The notes under the pieces: generated by a model | Seen by the model: only the letters and a program-made list of their open reading frames with translations | What the model was told of the DNA's origin: nothing | Database searches by the model: none | Part shown: positions 25,469 through 33,895 of the stretch, one piece after another | Numbering within the stretch: the first letter of the stretch is position 1 | Layout of the letters: each line of letters opens with the position of its first letter | DNA from: Paenibacillus sp. CAA11 | Lineage (GTDB): Bacteria > Bacillota > Bacilli > Paenibacillales > Paenibacillaceae | Assembly: GCF_003060825.1 (NCBI RefSeq) | Contig: NZ_CP028922.1 | Span: 3,744,001-3,808,000, forward strand | Direction of reading: 5' to 3' | DNA: 64,000 nucleotides | Position numbers and translations under genes: made by a program

Positions 25469-26530
25469 TCAGATCGCCTTCAGCATTTGTATAAAATGAT
25501 GGCAATACACGTCCAGATTAAATCCTTCTCTCACATGTGCCTGCGCTCGTCCCCTAATCCTGGACCTGAGCTTGGCATTTTGCATCAGCTCCCGCGCTTC
25601 ACGTACCGCCTGAACCATATCACCCTGCACATAATTTTTTCCTGTAACATTATGAATAATGGTCGAAGCGGTGCCATCGGAATTCGTAGCCAATACTGGG
25701 CATCTGCAGCTCATAGCCTCCAAAACAGATAACGGAGCCCCCTCAACCTTCGAGGTCGAGCATAAAAATCCCCCGGAATCCCCTACCAGTGAATAGAAGG
25801 CTCTCATATCATGATTGGGCACATTCGCCAGCAGCTTCAGCCGCTGCTCCAAGCCAAGCCGCTTAGTGAGCTCTACGAATTTCTCTCTTTCAGAAGCTAT
25901 AGAGAGATTGCTGTCCTCGAACATCCAAAGTTCCAGCTGAGGGTAATCGTAGGTGAGTGAATGACCCAGATAGAGAAACTCCCGCCAGTTCTTATTATCC
26001 TCAAGCCGTCCGATCCAGGCGATGGCTGGAGCCGCTGGCGGGTCGGTCTTCTGATACGTGAAGGACGCGGTATCTATACAATTATTGAAATGAAATTGAG
26101 GGATGGCAGCGAACAGCTCTTTGAACAATGCTGCGATATACGGCGTGTTCGGATTCAGCAGGGCGGAAGCATGGGCAAGAATGGCCGGTCGCCCAAGCGT
26201 CAGCTGTTCTCTGGCCACTTCCTTGGAACTGTATCCCTGGATTTCCAGCACCAGCTTGCCTGTAAAACCAAGCCTCCGAAACCGTTCAAAGCTGAGATAG
26301 TCCGAAGTAACAACAATGACATCATATGCTCGCTCCTGCAGCAGCTCCTGAATCTCATGATCCTCACAGGTTACATAGAGCGGAAAGCCGGAAGCATTCT
26401 GCAATCCAGCCCCCCATTCATAATAAAGACAGTCCGCTTCAATCCCATAATGCCGCAAAGCTCTGCACCGGGAGCGGTTCAGCGTCTCCATCCCCCCGCT
26501 TGGCACGTAAAATACAAACAATACCTTCAC
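25469..26530 (-). CDS. Family 4 glycosyltransferase
   Basis: A 353-residue GT-B enzyme. It starts VLFVFYVPSGGMETLNRSRC, followed by an acceptor-binding half with DVIVVTSDYLSFERFRRLG, then IAWIGRLEDNKNWREFL, CSTSKVEGAPLSVLEAMSCR with the donor-site Glu residues, and CPVLATNSDGTASTI. The GTG start is supported by AGGAGG 9 bases upstream. It follows the 91-residue gene by 59 bases with only a weak hairpin between, so it may be the last cistron of the operon from 30976. No basic or GY module is present. Confidence 0.86.
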   Translation of the reverse strand: MKVLFVFYVPSGGMETLNRSRCRALRHYGIEADCLYYEWGAGLQNASGFPLYVTCEDHEIQELLQERAYDVIVVTSDYLSFERFRRLGFTGKLVLEIQGYSSKEVAREQLTLGRPAILAHASALLNPNTPYIAALFKELFAAIPQFHFNNCIDTASFTYQKTDPPAAPAIAWIGRLEDNKNWREFLYLGHSLTYDYPQLELWMFEDSNLSIASEREKFVELTKRLGLEQRLKLLANVPNHDMRAFYSLVGDSGGFLCSTSKVEGAPLSVLEAMSCRCPVLATNSDGTASTIIHNVTGKNYVQGDMVQAVREARELMQNAKLRSRIRGRAQAHVREGFNLDVYCHHFIQMLKAI

Positions 26531-26588
26531 CCTAACGACCTCCTGTCTTACATGATCTGGCCAAAAACCTTAGACTAAGGGTTCACCT

Positions 26589-26864
26589 TTAGGTTTCAAG
26601 CTGCCGCTTGAGCAGCGCCAAATCAGGAATTGTATAGGTACTCGGCAGCCTGGAGGCAATCTGGGCCCATAGGGGATCCTCCGCAGACCAGGCGCTGGGG
26701 GTCATTGCCCTCAGCTCCATGAGATGCTGCTCGGCTTCGCCTGTAAGGTCCAAGGTTTGGATGAACGAGGGGTCGGGAAACTGCAGCGTATCCGGAAGAA
26801 GACTGCTCAAGGCCTGCCAAACTGCGACATCTTCTTCGGATTGTAAGCCATTAGCTATCCTCAT
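26589..26864 (-). CDS. Small protein with an internal duplication, function unknown
   Basis: A 91-residue protein I cannot place. Its two halves resemble one another: residues about 14-36 (VAVWQALSSLLPDTLQFPDP) and 63-88 (PLWAQIASRLPSTYTIPD) share Trp, Ala, a Leu-Pro pair, a Pro-Asp pair and a downstream Leu. It looks like two copies of a 30-residue helix-loop unit. The start follows AAGGGGGGAC and overlaps the stop of the FG-GAP/GT4 gene, so the two proteins are made together. It may be a partner of that enzyme. Confidence 0.65.
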   Translation of the reverse strand: MRIANGLQSEEDVAVWQALSSLLPDTLQFPDPSFIQTLDLTGEAEQHLMELRAMTPSAWSAEDPLWAQIASRLPSTYTIPDLALLKRQLET

Positions 26865-29407
26865 AGCCGTCCCCCCTTATCAAGTGCCTCTTCATAAACC
26901 TCCATCGTCCGCTCAAGAAGACTTTCCAGCGACCACTGCTGCTCAGCCCATGCGAAGGCCCGCCTAGCAAGGTCTTCCCGAAGCGCTGAATCCTTCATGA
27001 TACGCACCAGCTGCTCGGCCAGTTGTTCTTCACTTCCCGCCTTGAACAGCAGTCCGGTCTGCTCATGCTGAATCATCTCCGGCAATCCCCCTGCATCCGA
27101 TGCCACAATCGGTGTTCCAGCCAGCTGGGCTTCCATCACGGAGAAAGGAAGGTTATCTTGCAGCGAAGGCAGCACCATGACATCGGATCGTTTCAAAATA
27201 GCAGGCACATCCTTCCGGTCGCCCAGCAGCGTGATCCGGTCTGTCAGCTTAAGGCTCTGTATAAGCAGTTCAAGCTCACCGCGCAGCTCGCCGTCTCCTA
27301 GCAGGCAGCAATGCCACTGCGGATCATTCGCAAGGAGGTGCAGCGCGCCTATAAGCGTCCGATGTCCCTTAACAGGAACCAGCCGCGCTGGACAGCTAAT
27401 CAGGAAGCTTCCCTTGGTTGGGATCGGCTCGGAGAGTGGCTGCTGCGTCTTTTCTAAAAATGCTACGGTATCCATGCCGTAAGGAATGACGTGGAGGGCC
27501 GCATTCGGAACCGCAAATTGAGCCATCTCCTTAGCCAACCAGTCTGTAGGGACAATGGTCCGGTCTGCGGAGATACATCCGTAATACTCTTCATCCGCAA
27601 CGTACTTCCAAGCCAGGGATTCCTTCGTTTCGATACTGCCGGAGAAAAGATGTTCCTTGGCCAGAAGCCCATGGATCGTGGCAACAAGGGCGGTAGACTT
27701 GGGCCTGACTCGGGAAAGGGCTCTGGTGGAGATAATGTCCTGCGTATGGATCAGGTCATATTGCTCCAGATCAAACAAGGTCGCGGCAAGCTCAAAGCAG
27801 TAGCGCTCTATGTCGCGGTACCGAATCCATGGATCCACATGGGCCAAATACTGCTGATAGAACCGCATTACTTTGTCATAGACTGTATGTTTGACCTTCC
27901 ACTTATTGATGATCTTGTCGCCATTCACGAGATAATAATGAGCCATGTCAGGATGATGGGCCAGCACATCCACGTGATGCCCCTGCCGTTCCAGCTCCTG
28001 CTTAAGCAGCCAGACATAAGCATCCACACCGCCAACATGGGGCAGGTACCAATAAGTAGCCAGCAAAATCCGCTTCGGAGTCAGCCTTCCTGGGCGCGAA
28101 GAATCTGTTCGAACGGGTTCAGAAGAAGCAGGGACATCACCTGATGATTCTGTCTCCTCGGTGTTCACAGGCTGAGAAGCCAGCCCCGGAGAGCTGCCGG
28201 TCATGAAATACACGCAGCCCGACATCCAATGAGCCGTATTCAGACCGGAAACAGCGCCAACTGCAATAGCCTTCTCCCCTGCCGCATCCATACGGGCAAG
28301 CGTGTGCCCGAATACTTCCGCTTCCTGGCCGTTGAACTCGTGAACCAGCTTCCCGTCCATATCCAGTAAATAAACAGCACCCGATGTGGAACCAGCCAAT
28401 AAACGGCGCTGATTGTTATCCGGGCCCGGATAAGGTGTTAAGGAAAGGCCCAGCTCCTGTCTAGCAAACCAGCCTTCCTTGCTCATAATCAACTTGTTCT
28501 TAGCAATAGAGAATATCTTGATCCAGCCGCCGCGGACTGCGGTTCCACTCGCTTTAGGACTGCCGATAATCAAATCCGCCGCGCCGTCTCCATCCATATC
28601 TTCCGCAGTGACAACCGTTCCGAACTCGTCATAAGGATGCCTTCCGTAAGCCTCATAGAGCAGCCCCGTATCTCTGCGGTGAACCAGAACCCGGCCAATG
28701 CGGCTGAGTCCTTCAGCAGTGTAACGGGGTGCTCCGATAATCAGCTCTTCATGGCCATCTCCGTCTACATCTCCTGCAGCCAGCGCAAAGCCAAGGCCCT
28801 CGTCTCCTTTACCACTAAATTGTTCCAGAATTCCTCTATGCGCTCCCGAGAAGATCGTAATCCGGCCACCCAAATAGCGGCCGTCCGGGTCCGTATCATG
28901 GGAGTACGCAGCTACATCAAGGACCCCGTCCTGATCCCAATCGAGTATAGTCATATTCTTACCCAGCCTGCTGTAATCTTCATTGCCTGCCCATTTATGC
29001 AGCAAACGGCCTGTCTTTCCGGAAAATACTGAAATCTCCCCGGATTCAATCCAGCGACCATTACTGGCACCCGGGGAACCAACCAGAATTTCCTGAACCC
29101 CGTCCCCATCCAAATCGGCTAGAGCAAGAGACGTTCCAAACCCCTCTCCGTATCGTCTTCCATTTAGTGTAAAAAGCAGCTGCAGGTCATGAGAATATAC
29201 ATATACCCTGCCGCAATAATAGTGCGGAATAGGGTTAACACCATGCTCATCCTCAATGAATGTTGCCGTGCTTGCGGCGATGACCCATTCCTTCTGCCCG
29301 TCACCGTTGACATCACCGACAGCAATCCGGTGGCCAAAACGGTCATTCTCCCGTTCACCCTCAAGCCGCTTCCACAGATAGAAGGGCAGCTGATTGCTCA
29401 AATGCAT
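26861..29407 (-). CDS. Fusion of FG-GAP beta-propeller with family 4 glycosyltransferase
   Basis: An 848-residue two-domain protein. Residues about 10-410 hold FG-GAP/VCBS-type blades with repeated calcium-binding loops DVNGDGQKE, DLDGDGVQE, DWDQDGVLD, DVDGDGHEE and DMDGDGAAD, followed by blades that lack the loop. After a Ser/Glu-rich linker (about 415-445) comes a full GT4 enzyme: ILLATYWYLPHVGGVDAYVW, LIHTQDIISTRAL, VATIHG, VPVKGHRTLIGALHLL, VLPSLQDNLPFSVMEAQLAG. The GT4 part is close to the genes at 29414 and 32650. There is no signal peptide, so the propeller works inside the cell, perhaps gripping the acceptor or a coat protein. ATG 29407 overlaps the AGGAGG; TTG 29401 is better placed. 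Confidence 0.88.
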   Translation of the reverse strand: MHLSNQLPFYLWKRLEGERENDRFGHRIAVGDVNGDGQKEWVIAASTATFIEDEHGVNPIPHYYCGRVYVYSHDLQLLFTLNGRRYGEGFGTSLALADLDGDGVQEILVGSPGASNGRWIESGEISVFSGKTGRLLHKWAGNEDYSRLGKNMTILDWDQDGVLDVAAYSHDTDPDGRYLGGRITIFSGAHRGILEQFSGKGDEGLGFALAAGDVDGDGHEELIIGAPRYTAEGLSRIGRVLVHRRDTGLLYEAYGRHPYDEFGTVVTAEDMDGDGAADLIIGSPKASGTAVRGGWIKIFSIAKNKLIMSKEGWFARQELGLSLTPYPGPDNNQRRLLAGSTSGAVYLLDMDGKLVHEFNGQEAEVFGHTLARMDAAGEKAIAVGAVSGLNTAHWMSGCVYFMTGSSPGLASQPVNTEETESSGDVPASSEPVRTDSSRPGRLTPKRILLATYWYLPHVGGVDAYVWLLKQELERQGHHVDVLAHHPDMAHYYLVNGDKIINKWKVKHTVYDKVMRFYQQYLAHVDPWIRYRDIERYCFELAATLFDLEQYDLIHTQDIISTRALSRVRPKSTALVATIHGLLAKEHLFSGSIETKESLAWKYVADEEYYGCISADRTIVPTDWLAKEMAQFAVPNAALHVIPYGMDTVAFLEKTQQPLSEPIPTKGSFLISCPARLVPVKGHRTLIGALHLLANDPQWHCCLLGDGELRGELELLIQSLKLTDRITLLGDRKDVPAILKRSDVMVLPSLQDNLPFSVMEAQLAGTPIVASDAGGLPEMIQHEQTGLLFKAGSEEQLAEQLVRIMKDSALREDLARRAFAWAEQQWSLESLLERTMEVYEEALDKGGRL

Positions 29408-29413
29408 CTCCTC

Positions 29414-30976
29414 CTAGAACATCATTTCAATTTCCAACGGTTCTATTGACTGAACAGCAATCTTCTGGCTTTTCATGCCTGCAGCGGCATGAAAACCAGC
29501 CATCTCATAATTGCCCGGTTGTACATCTTGAAATGTGAACTTTCCTTCACGATTGCTTTTGGTACTTCGCAGCACGACCCCGGTTATGTCAATAAGATGG
29601 ATGTCCCCATCGGGAATGGGCAAACGCGTGCTTGCTTGTATAATGGTTCCCTGAAGTGTTGTTACTTCCGGAGTTTGCACGCTTTGAACAAGCCCCTTTT
29701 CTAAGTAGCGCTGCTGCAAACTCGTAACGAAATCAAGCTCCATGCTTTGCGATTGCTTCTTGCAGAGAGCTTGTTGATAAACCTCCAATGTCCGCTGAGC
29801 CATATGAGTGTCGCTCCAGACCTCTGCAGCATGCTTTCTCGCTTCAACGGACTGCGCCTTTCGAAGGTCCTCGTCTTCCAGAAGGAGCTTCAGCTTCTCA
29901 TATATATCCTCAGGACTCCGGGGCTCTGTCAGCAGGCCGGTGACCCCGTCCTCAATCATTTCTACAATCCCTCCGATTCTGGAAGCAATGACCGGTCTGC
30001 CCAGGCTTTGCGCCTCAATCACAGCAAAAGGCAAGTTATCCTGCAAGGATGGAAGTACAACGAGATCGGCTGCGGCAACCAACGGCAGAACATCTTTTTG
30101 ATATCCCAGCATTTTCACGTGTTCGATCAAGCCCAGCTCCTGAATCCGTTTCTCCAACTCCTTGCGCATGACCCCATCCCCTATGAGCCAACAAACCACA
30201 TCCTTCCGTTCCTGGGCCAGCATCCGCATCGCTTCAATTAGAAAAGTTTGCCCTTTGATGGACACCAGTCTGGCGGGGCAAGCTATAATTTTCTGCCCTT
30301 CTTCCCGTACCCAACCATTTAGATGACTGCTAGAGGAGCTATTCTCCAGTAAAGTGCCGTAAACAGTCTGATCGACGCCATAAGGAATTAGAGACGTTTG
30401 CGGATGTTTAATTTGAAAAGATGACAGGCTGTCAGACAGCCAGCGGCTGGGTAAAATTAAAGCATCCGGCGACATGGCCCCATAGTACTCCTCGGCACGC
30501 AGATATTCCCACTCATGCGGGGAACGGGTCCGAATCTCGTTGTTAGCGATCCACTCTGTAGCCAGACAGCCATGGATTGTGGCGACCAGAGGAATCGCTG
30601 CCGGCTTTGCTCTGCGACAAACATAGGTAGACAGAATATCCTGAGCGTGTATTAGGTCGTAATCGAGAAATCGGATTTGTTGACAGGCGAGCTCAAAGGC
30701 GTATTTTTCCCCTTCCCTCCAAATCATCCAAGGCGTTGCCTTGATGCCGGCCTGCTCAAAATAATTTTTCACCGTCATCTCAGCCTGTTTCAGAAGCGGC
30801 CTCTTATCCACGCACTGTCCGCTACGACATAAATAATAATGAGATAAGTCGGGATGCTGGGCTAGTATTTCAACCTCATGCCCAGCTTCCTCCAGGCAAC
30901 GCATGAGAATATTCAGGTAAGTGGTTACACCGCCCAAGTGCGGTATCGGCCAGTAGGTCGCCAGCAAAATCTTCAT
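29414..30976 (-). CDS. Family 4 glycosyltransferase with C-terminal carboxypeptidase-regulatory-like domain
   Basis: A 520-residue protein. Residues 1-405 are a GT4 enzyme paralogous to those at 26861 and 32650: ILLATYWPIPHLGGVTTYLN, HDLSHYYLC-like region, LIHAQDILSTYV, VATIHGCLATEWI, VLPSLQDNLPFAVIEAQSLG. Residues about 440-520 form a beta-sandwich of the carboxypeptidase-regulatory/Cna-B type (TLQGTIIQASTRLPIPDGDI, then GKFTFQDVQPGNYEMAGF). Such domains bind other proteins or carbohydrates; here the target is unknown. ATG follows AAGGAGGAAGGG. It heads the operon 30976-26589, behind a sigma-K-like promoter. Confidence 0.88.
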   Translation of the reverse strand: MKILLATYWPIPHLGGVTTYLNILMRCLEEAGHEVEILAQHPDLSHYYLCRSGQCVDKRPLLKQAEMTVKNYFEQAGIKATPWMIWREGEKYAFELACQQIRFLDYDLIHAQDILSTYVCRRAKPAAIPLVATIHGCLATEWIANNEIRTRSPHEWEYLRAEEYYGAMSPDALILPSRWLSDSLSSFQIKHPQTSLIPYGVDQTVYGTLLENSSSSSHLNGWVREEGQKIIACPARLVSIKGQTFLIEAMRMLAQERKDVVCWLIGDGVMRKELEKRIQELGLIEHVKMLGYQKDVLPLVAAADLVVLPSLQDNLPFAVIEAQSLGRPVIASRIGGIVEMIEDGVTGLLTEPRSPEDIYEKLKLLLEDEDLRKAQSVEARKHAAEVWSDTHMAQRTLEVYQQALCKKQSQSMELDFVTSLQQRYLEKGLVQSVQTPEVTTLQGTIIQASTRLPIPDGDIHLIDITGVVLRSTKSNREGKFTFQDVQPGNYEMAGFHAAAGMKSQKIAVQSIEPLEIEMMF

Positions 30977-31034
30977 GGACTTCCCTTCCTCCTTTGCCTG
31001 ATTTAATAACAGCAGTCCCGAATCAGGATGCTAT

Positions 31035-31062
31035 TAATATATTCATTCGGGAGAGCTTTTGT
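31035..31062 (-). promoter_or_regulatory. Sigma-K-like promoter candidate for the GT4 operon
   Basis: On the minus strand ACA (31060-31062), 16 bases and AATATATTA (31035-31043) match the sigma-K pattern except for the first -10 base. The -10 lies 59 bases upstream of ATG 30976. Confidence 0.45.
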
Positions 31063-31155
31063 AATATACAGACGTTCAGAAGTACGTAAAAAGAAGTAGC
31101 CACTAGACTAGAGTCTGGTGGCCTTAACAATTCCTAAATGTGCTGTTTGTGCCAA

Positions 31156-31587
31156 TTATTTGTGTGAGCCTGGCTCATCATCCTCAATCTCTATTTCCTC
31201 AATGTCTATCTCATCATCTCCATGGAGATCCGAAGACTTCACTTCATCGTCTTCATAATAGTCAGGATTAGGGCTTAGATAGAGCGGAATATCGAGATCC
31301 TCATCCAGCTCCGGGGACTCCGATGTTCCATCAAAGGTACCCGTGCCTGGGCCAGTGCCTGGGCCGGTTCCAGGTCCGGTATACAATCCGGAGCCAGGTG
31401 CGCGGTTAAGCCATTTGAAGAAAGGCTTTGTCGTAAATATCCCTTTGCTTTCCTGTTCTTCGAAAAATGCTACAGTCTCCTCATCCGACATATCCGCCGG
31501 GATCAAATGACGATAAATCGGGGGAACCTTAGCCAGCAAAGCACGAGCGTTGTCTTGAACAGATCTTGCGGGCTCCTTGCTGCTCAT
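31156..31587 (-). CDS. Acidic protein with GPGT repeats, unknown function
   Basis: Unrecognised 143-residue protein. Residues 1-65 look folded (PPIYRHLIPADMSDEETVAF, FFKWLNRAPGSG). Residues about 68-85 are GPGTGPGTGPGTGT, coded by a tandem DNA repeat. The last 55 residues are dominated by Asp and Glu (DEDLDIPLYLSPNP, DDEIDIEEIEIEDDEP). The net charge is strongly negative, opposite to the Arg/Lys-rich proteins nearby, which suggests possible electrostatic partnership. It has its own ribosome binding site (GGAGGAG) and promoter candidate at 31649. Confidence 0.72.
   Translation of the reverse strand: MSSKEPARSVQDNARALLAKVPPIYRHLIPADMSDEETVAFFEEQESKGIFTTKPFFKWLNRAPGSGLYTGPGTGPGTGPGTGTFDGTSESPELDEDLDIPLYLSPNPDYYEDDEVKSSDLHGDDEIDIEEIEIEDDEPGSHK
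31341..31382. repeat. Twelve-base tandem repeat coding Gly-Pro-Gly-Thr
   Basis: About three copies of a 12-base unit (CCTGGGCCAGTG and variants) encode the GPGT run in the acidic protein. Multiples of 12 keep frame, so copy number may vary among strains. Confidence 0.65.
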
Positions 31588-31648
31588 CCTTGTTTCAACT
31601 CCTCCACAAAATATAGAATTCTCAGCAGAAACATATAGTTGCAGTAAC

Positions 31649-31675
31649 TAATATATTCACAAAGGAGCAATAGGT
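31649..31675 (-). promoter_or_regulatory. Weak sigma-K-like promoter candidate for the acidic-protein gene
   Basis: AATATATTA (31649-31657) on the minus strand is identical to the -10 at 31035. ACC lies 15 bases upstream (31673-31675), one shorter than ideal. The distance to ATG 31587 is 61 bases, almost the same as at the other site. Confidence 0.35.
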
Positions 31676-31716
31676 ATGGACCATTCGCCAGGCGGATGAA
31701 ATCTCTTTAATCCGCT

Positions 31717-32634
31717 CTATTGCTGTGAAGAACCGGAATCCTCTTCCGGTGTTTCTCCTTCGACTGGCACGGCTAGGTCCGCATCCGGAGGAGAGACCTG
31801 CCCGGCCAGGAAGGTTATTGCCTCTGGCGGAAGAACCGCGCCTGCCGCTTCATCCACCTCCACCCGGTTTATATCCGTTCCCGGTCCTGCGACCCCAGCA
31901 GAATCCGAGGCCAGCACCTGCACGAACGCCGGGTCAGGCGCCACCGCACTCTCCCAGGCCTCCCACGCAGGAGCCACCGGCTGTATGGCGACAGGCTCCG
32001 CTGTTACTGGCGGTGCCTCGACAACTGCTGGGGCTACGGGAAGAGGCGGAGCAGGAGGTGTAATCGCCGGATCGGGCAGGAGAGGAGGCGGTGGCGGCTC
32101 AGTCCCGGCAGTGATCTGGGCTGGCGGGGCGCCAACCGGAGGAAGATTCACCGGGGCAGGACCTGCTGGCGGCGGTGCTGCTGGAGGTTCACCAGGCTGT
32201 GGTGCAAGAGCCGGTGAGACCGGTGCAGGCTGACCTGCCGGCTCAGGATGCAGTGTCAGCGGCGGGGAAGGTGGAATGACTTGTGGAGTCGGCCGATGTG
32301 AAGCACGCTTAAGATATTTAAGCCGGAGCTTACGTCTTATCGCAGCCCTTCTCTTCCAAGTCATTCTGCGTCCCCGGTACCAGCACATTCTGTTCTTGTG
32401 TCTGGAGAACAGCTTTTTTTTGCGGCTTAGCTTTTTCACGGCAACGCGTTTCTTAAGAACGGTCACATGATGAATATCCACAATCTCAACAGGACGGTGC
32501 TTTCTACGCGCTTTTGTGTACGGCTTGGAATGAATATAGAGTCTTTTTCCCGACCGAAATGAACGCTTAAGACCATACGCTCCAGATATATATACTCGTC
32601 TGCCTTTCACAAAGGGGGGGATTGCATGTAACAT
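31717..32634 (-). CDS. Low-complexity protein: basic N-terminus, Pro-rich centre, acidic end
   Basis: A 305-residue protein with no recognised domain. Residues about 10-118 are highly basic (KRSFRSGKRLYIHSKPYTKA, KKRVAVKKLSRKKKLF, RRAAIRRKLRLKYLKR). Residues about 120-215 are Pro/Ala-rich (PPPPPLLPDP, PPAPPLPVAP). The last 90 are acidic and Val/Ala-rich, ending in EETPEEDSG-like sequence. The layout suggests an extended structural or adaptor protein. It follows the GT4 gene at 32650 by 15 bases and has GGAGG 10 bases before its ATG, so the two should be co-transcribed from the promoter at 33896. A coat-structural role is inferred. Confidence 0.72.
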   Translation of the reverse strand: MLHAIPPFVKGRRVYISGAYGLKRSFRSGKRLYIHSKPYTKARRKHRPVEIVDIHHVTVLKKRVAVKKLSRKKKLFSRHKNRMCWYRGRRMTWKRRAAIRRKLRLKYLKRASHRPTPQVIPPSPPLTLHPEPAGQPAPVSPALAPQPGEPPAAPPPAGPAPVNLPPVGAPPAQITAGTEPPPPPLLPDPAITPPAPPLPVAPAVVEAPPVTAEPVAIQPVAPAWEAWESAVAPDPAFVQVLASDSAGVAGPGTDINRVEVDEAAGAVLPPEAITFLAGQVSPPDADLAVPVEGETPEEDSGSSQQ

Positions 32635-32649
32635 TAGCGAACAACCTCC

Positions 32650-33864
32650 TTAACGATTGGCCTGGGTCTGTACAGACCCGTAAGCCTCTAATGTTTTTTG
32701 CATCAAGGTCTCTTTTGACCACTGCTTCTCTGCCCAACGTCTTGCCTGCTCTCCCAGCCGCAATCTCAAATGATCGTCGCTAAGCAGCCGTTTTAAGCTT
32801 TTAAACAGCTGTCCGCTGTTCCCGCTGGGAAAGATTACACCTGTTTTGCCGTGTGACACCATCTCTGGAATCCCGCCCGCATCCGAGACAACGACTGCCT
32901 TTGCGGACAGCTGTGCCTCCATGATGGAGAAGGGAAGATTATCCTGAAGACTCGGAAGCACAAATATATTAGCCTGCTTAAGCAGTGCCGGCACATCTGA
33001 GCGGTCTCCTAAGAATTGAACAAATGGCTCTAGTCCCTGCCGCCTGGATTGCTCCATAAGCTCCTCTTTCAGCGGGCCGTCACCTACAAGCCAGCACACC
33101 CAATCTTTGCGCACCTCCTTCAGCATAGCCAGTGCATCCAGCAGATGCTTATGCCCTTTTACATGCACAAGGCGTGCCGGACAGATCAGCACCGTCTTGC
33201 CTGCCGGCGCCTGAAGCGTTGTCGGCTGGTCGGCCCGTCTCCGGAAGGAGTCGATATCCAGCCCGTATGGGATCACCTTCAAATGATTGCCGGGAACCCC
33301 AAACTCGGTCATGGATTGCTTCTTCAGCCAGCGTGTAGGGGTAATTGTCAAATTGCTGGATACTGCACCGTAGAACTCTTCCGCGGCAGCATACTTCCAG
33401 GGCAGCGTATCTTTCCCTGTAACTTCTCCCGAGTGAATAAACTCCGTAGCCAGACAGCCATGTATAGTAGCGATCAAGGGAGTTCCTTTAGGCTTTACAC
33501 GCCAGAGCGCCCGGGTGGACACAATATCCTGGGTGTGAATCAGATCATAATGTTGAAGCCCAAATGCCGCCGCTGCCGCTTCGAAAGCGTAGCGCTCAAT
33601 ATCCCGCCATCTAATCCACGGGTCCACATGCTTCATTTCCCGCTCATAATATCCGTAAACCTGTTCATAAATTCGGTCCTTCACTATGGCCTTCTCCAGC
33701 CTGCGTCCATTATTCGGCATATAGTAGCTCTGCATATCTGGATGATGCGCGAAAATGTCAACCCGATGCCCAAGCCGTTCCAATTCTTGCTTCAGAACAT
33801 CTACATAGGTGGAGACGCCACCCACATGAGGCAAGTAAAAGTAAGTGGTCAACAGAATGTTCAT
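32650..33864 (-). CDS. Family 4 glycosyltransferase, YtcC-like
   Basis: A 404-residue GT-B enzyme with NILLTTYFYLPHVGGVSTYV, HHPDMQSYYMPNNG, DLIHTQDIVSTRALWRV, ATIHGCLATEFIHSGEV, ILICPARLVHVKG-type donor loop and FVLPSLQDNLPFSIMEAQLS. It resembles B. subtilis YtcC, whose gene adjoins ytcA and ytcB, as here in divergent arrangement. The ATG at 33864 is chosen over an in-frame extension to 33945 because it follows GGACGGGGGAT and lies just downstream of a good sigma-K-like promoter, which the longer form would overlap. Confidence 0.88.
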   Translation of the reverse strand: MNILLTTYFYLPHVGGVSTYVDVLKQELERLGHRVDIFAHHPDMQSYYMPNNGRRLEKAIVKDRIYEQVYGYYEREMKHVDPWIRWRDIERYAFEAAAAAFGLQHYDLIHTQDIVSTRALWRVKPKGTPLIATIHGCLATEFIHSGEVTGKDTLPWKYAAAEEFYGAVSSNLTITPTRWLKKQSMTEFGVPGNHLKVIPYGLDIDSFRRRADQPTTLQAPAGKTVLICPARLVHVKGHKHLLDALAMLKEVRKDWVCWLVGDGPLKEELMEQSRRQGLEPFVQFLGDRSDVPALLKQANIFVLPSLQDNLPFSIMEAQLSAKAVVVSDAGGIPEMVSHGKTGVIFPSGNSGQLFKSLKRLLSDDHLRLRLGEQARRWAEKQWSKETLMQKTLEAYGSVQTQANR

Positions 33865-33895
33865 ATCCCCCGTCCTTCCTTTATGGAACTGGTTA

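Noticed and set aside
31985-32233. Repeat-rich GC stretch that might suggest a CRISPR or satellite
   Set aside because: It is the Pro/Ala-rich coding part of the protein at 31717; units are irregular and there are no spacers.
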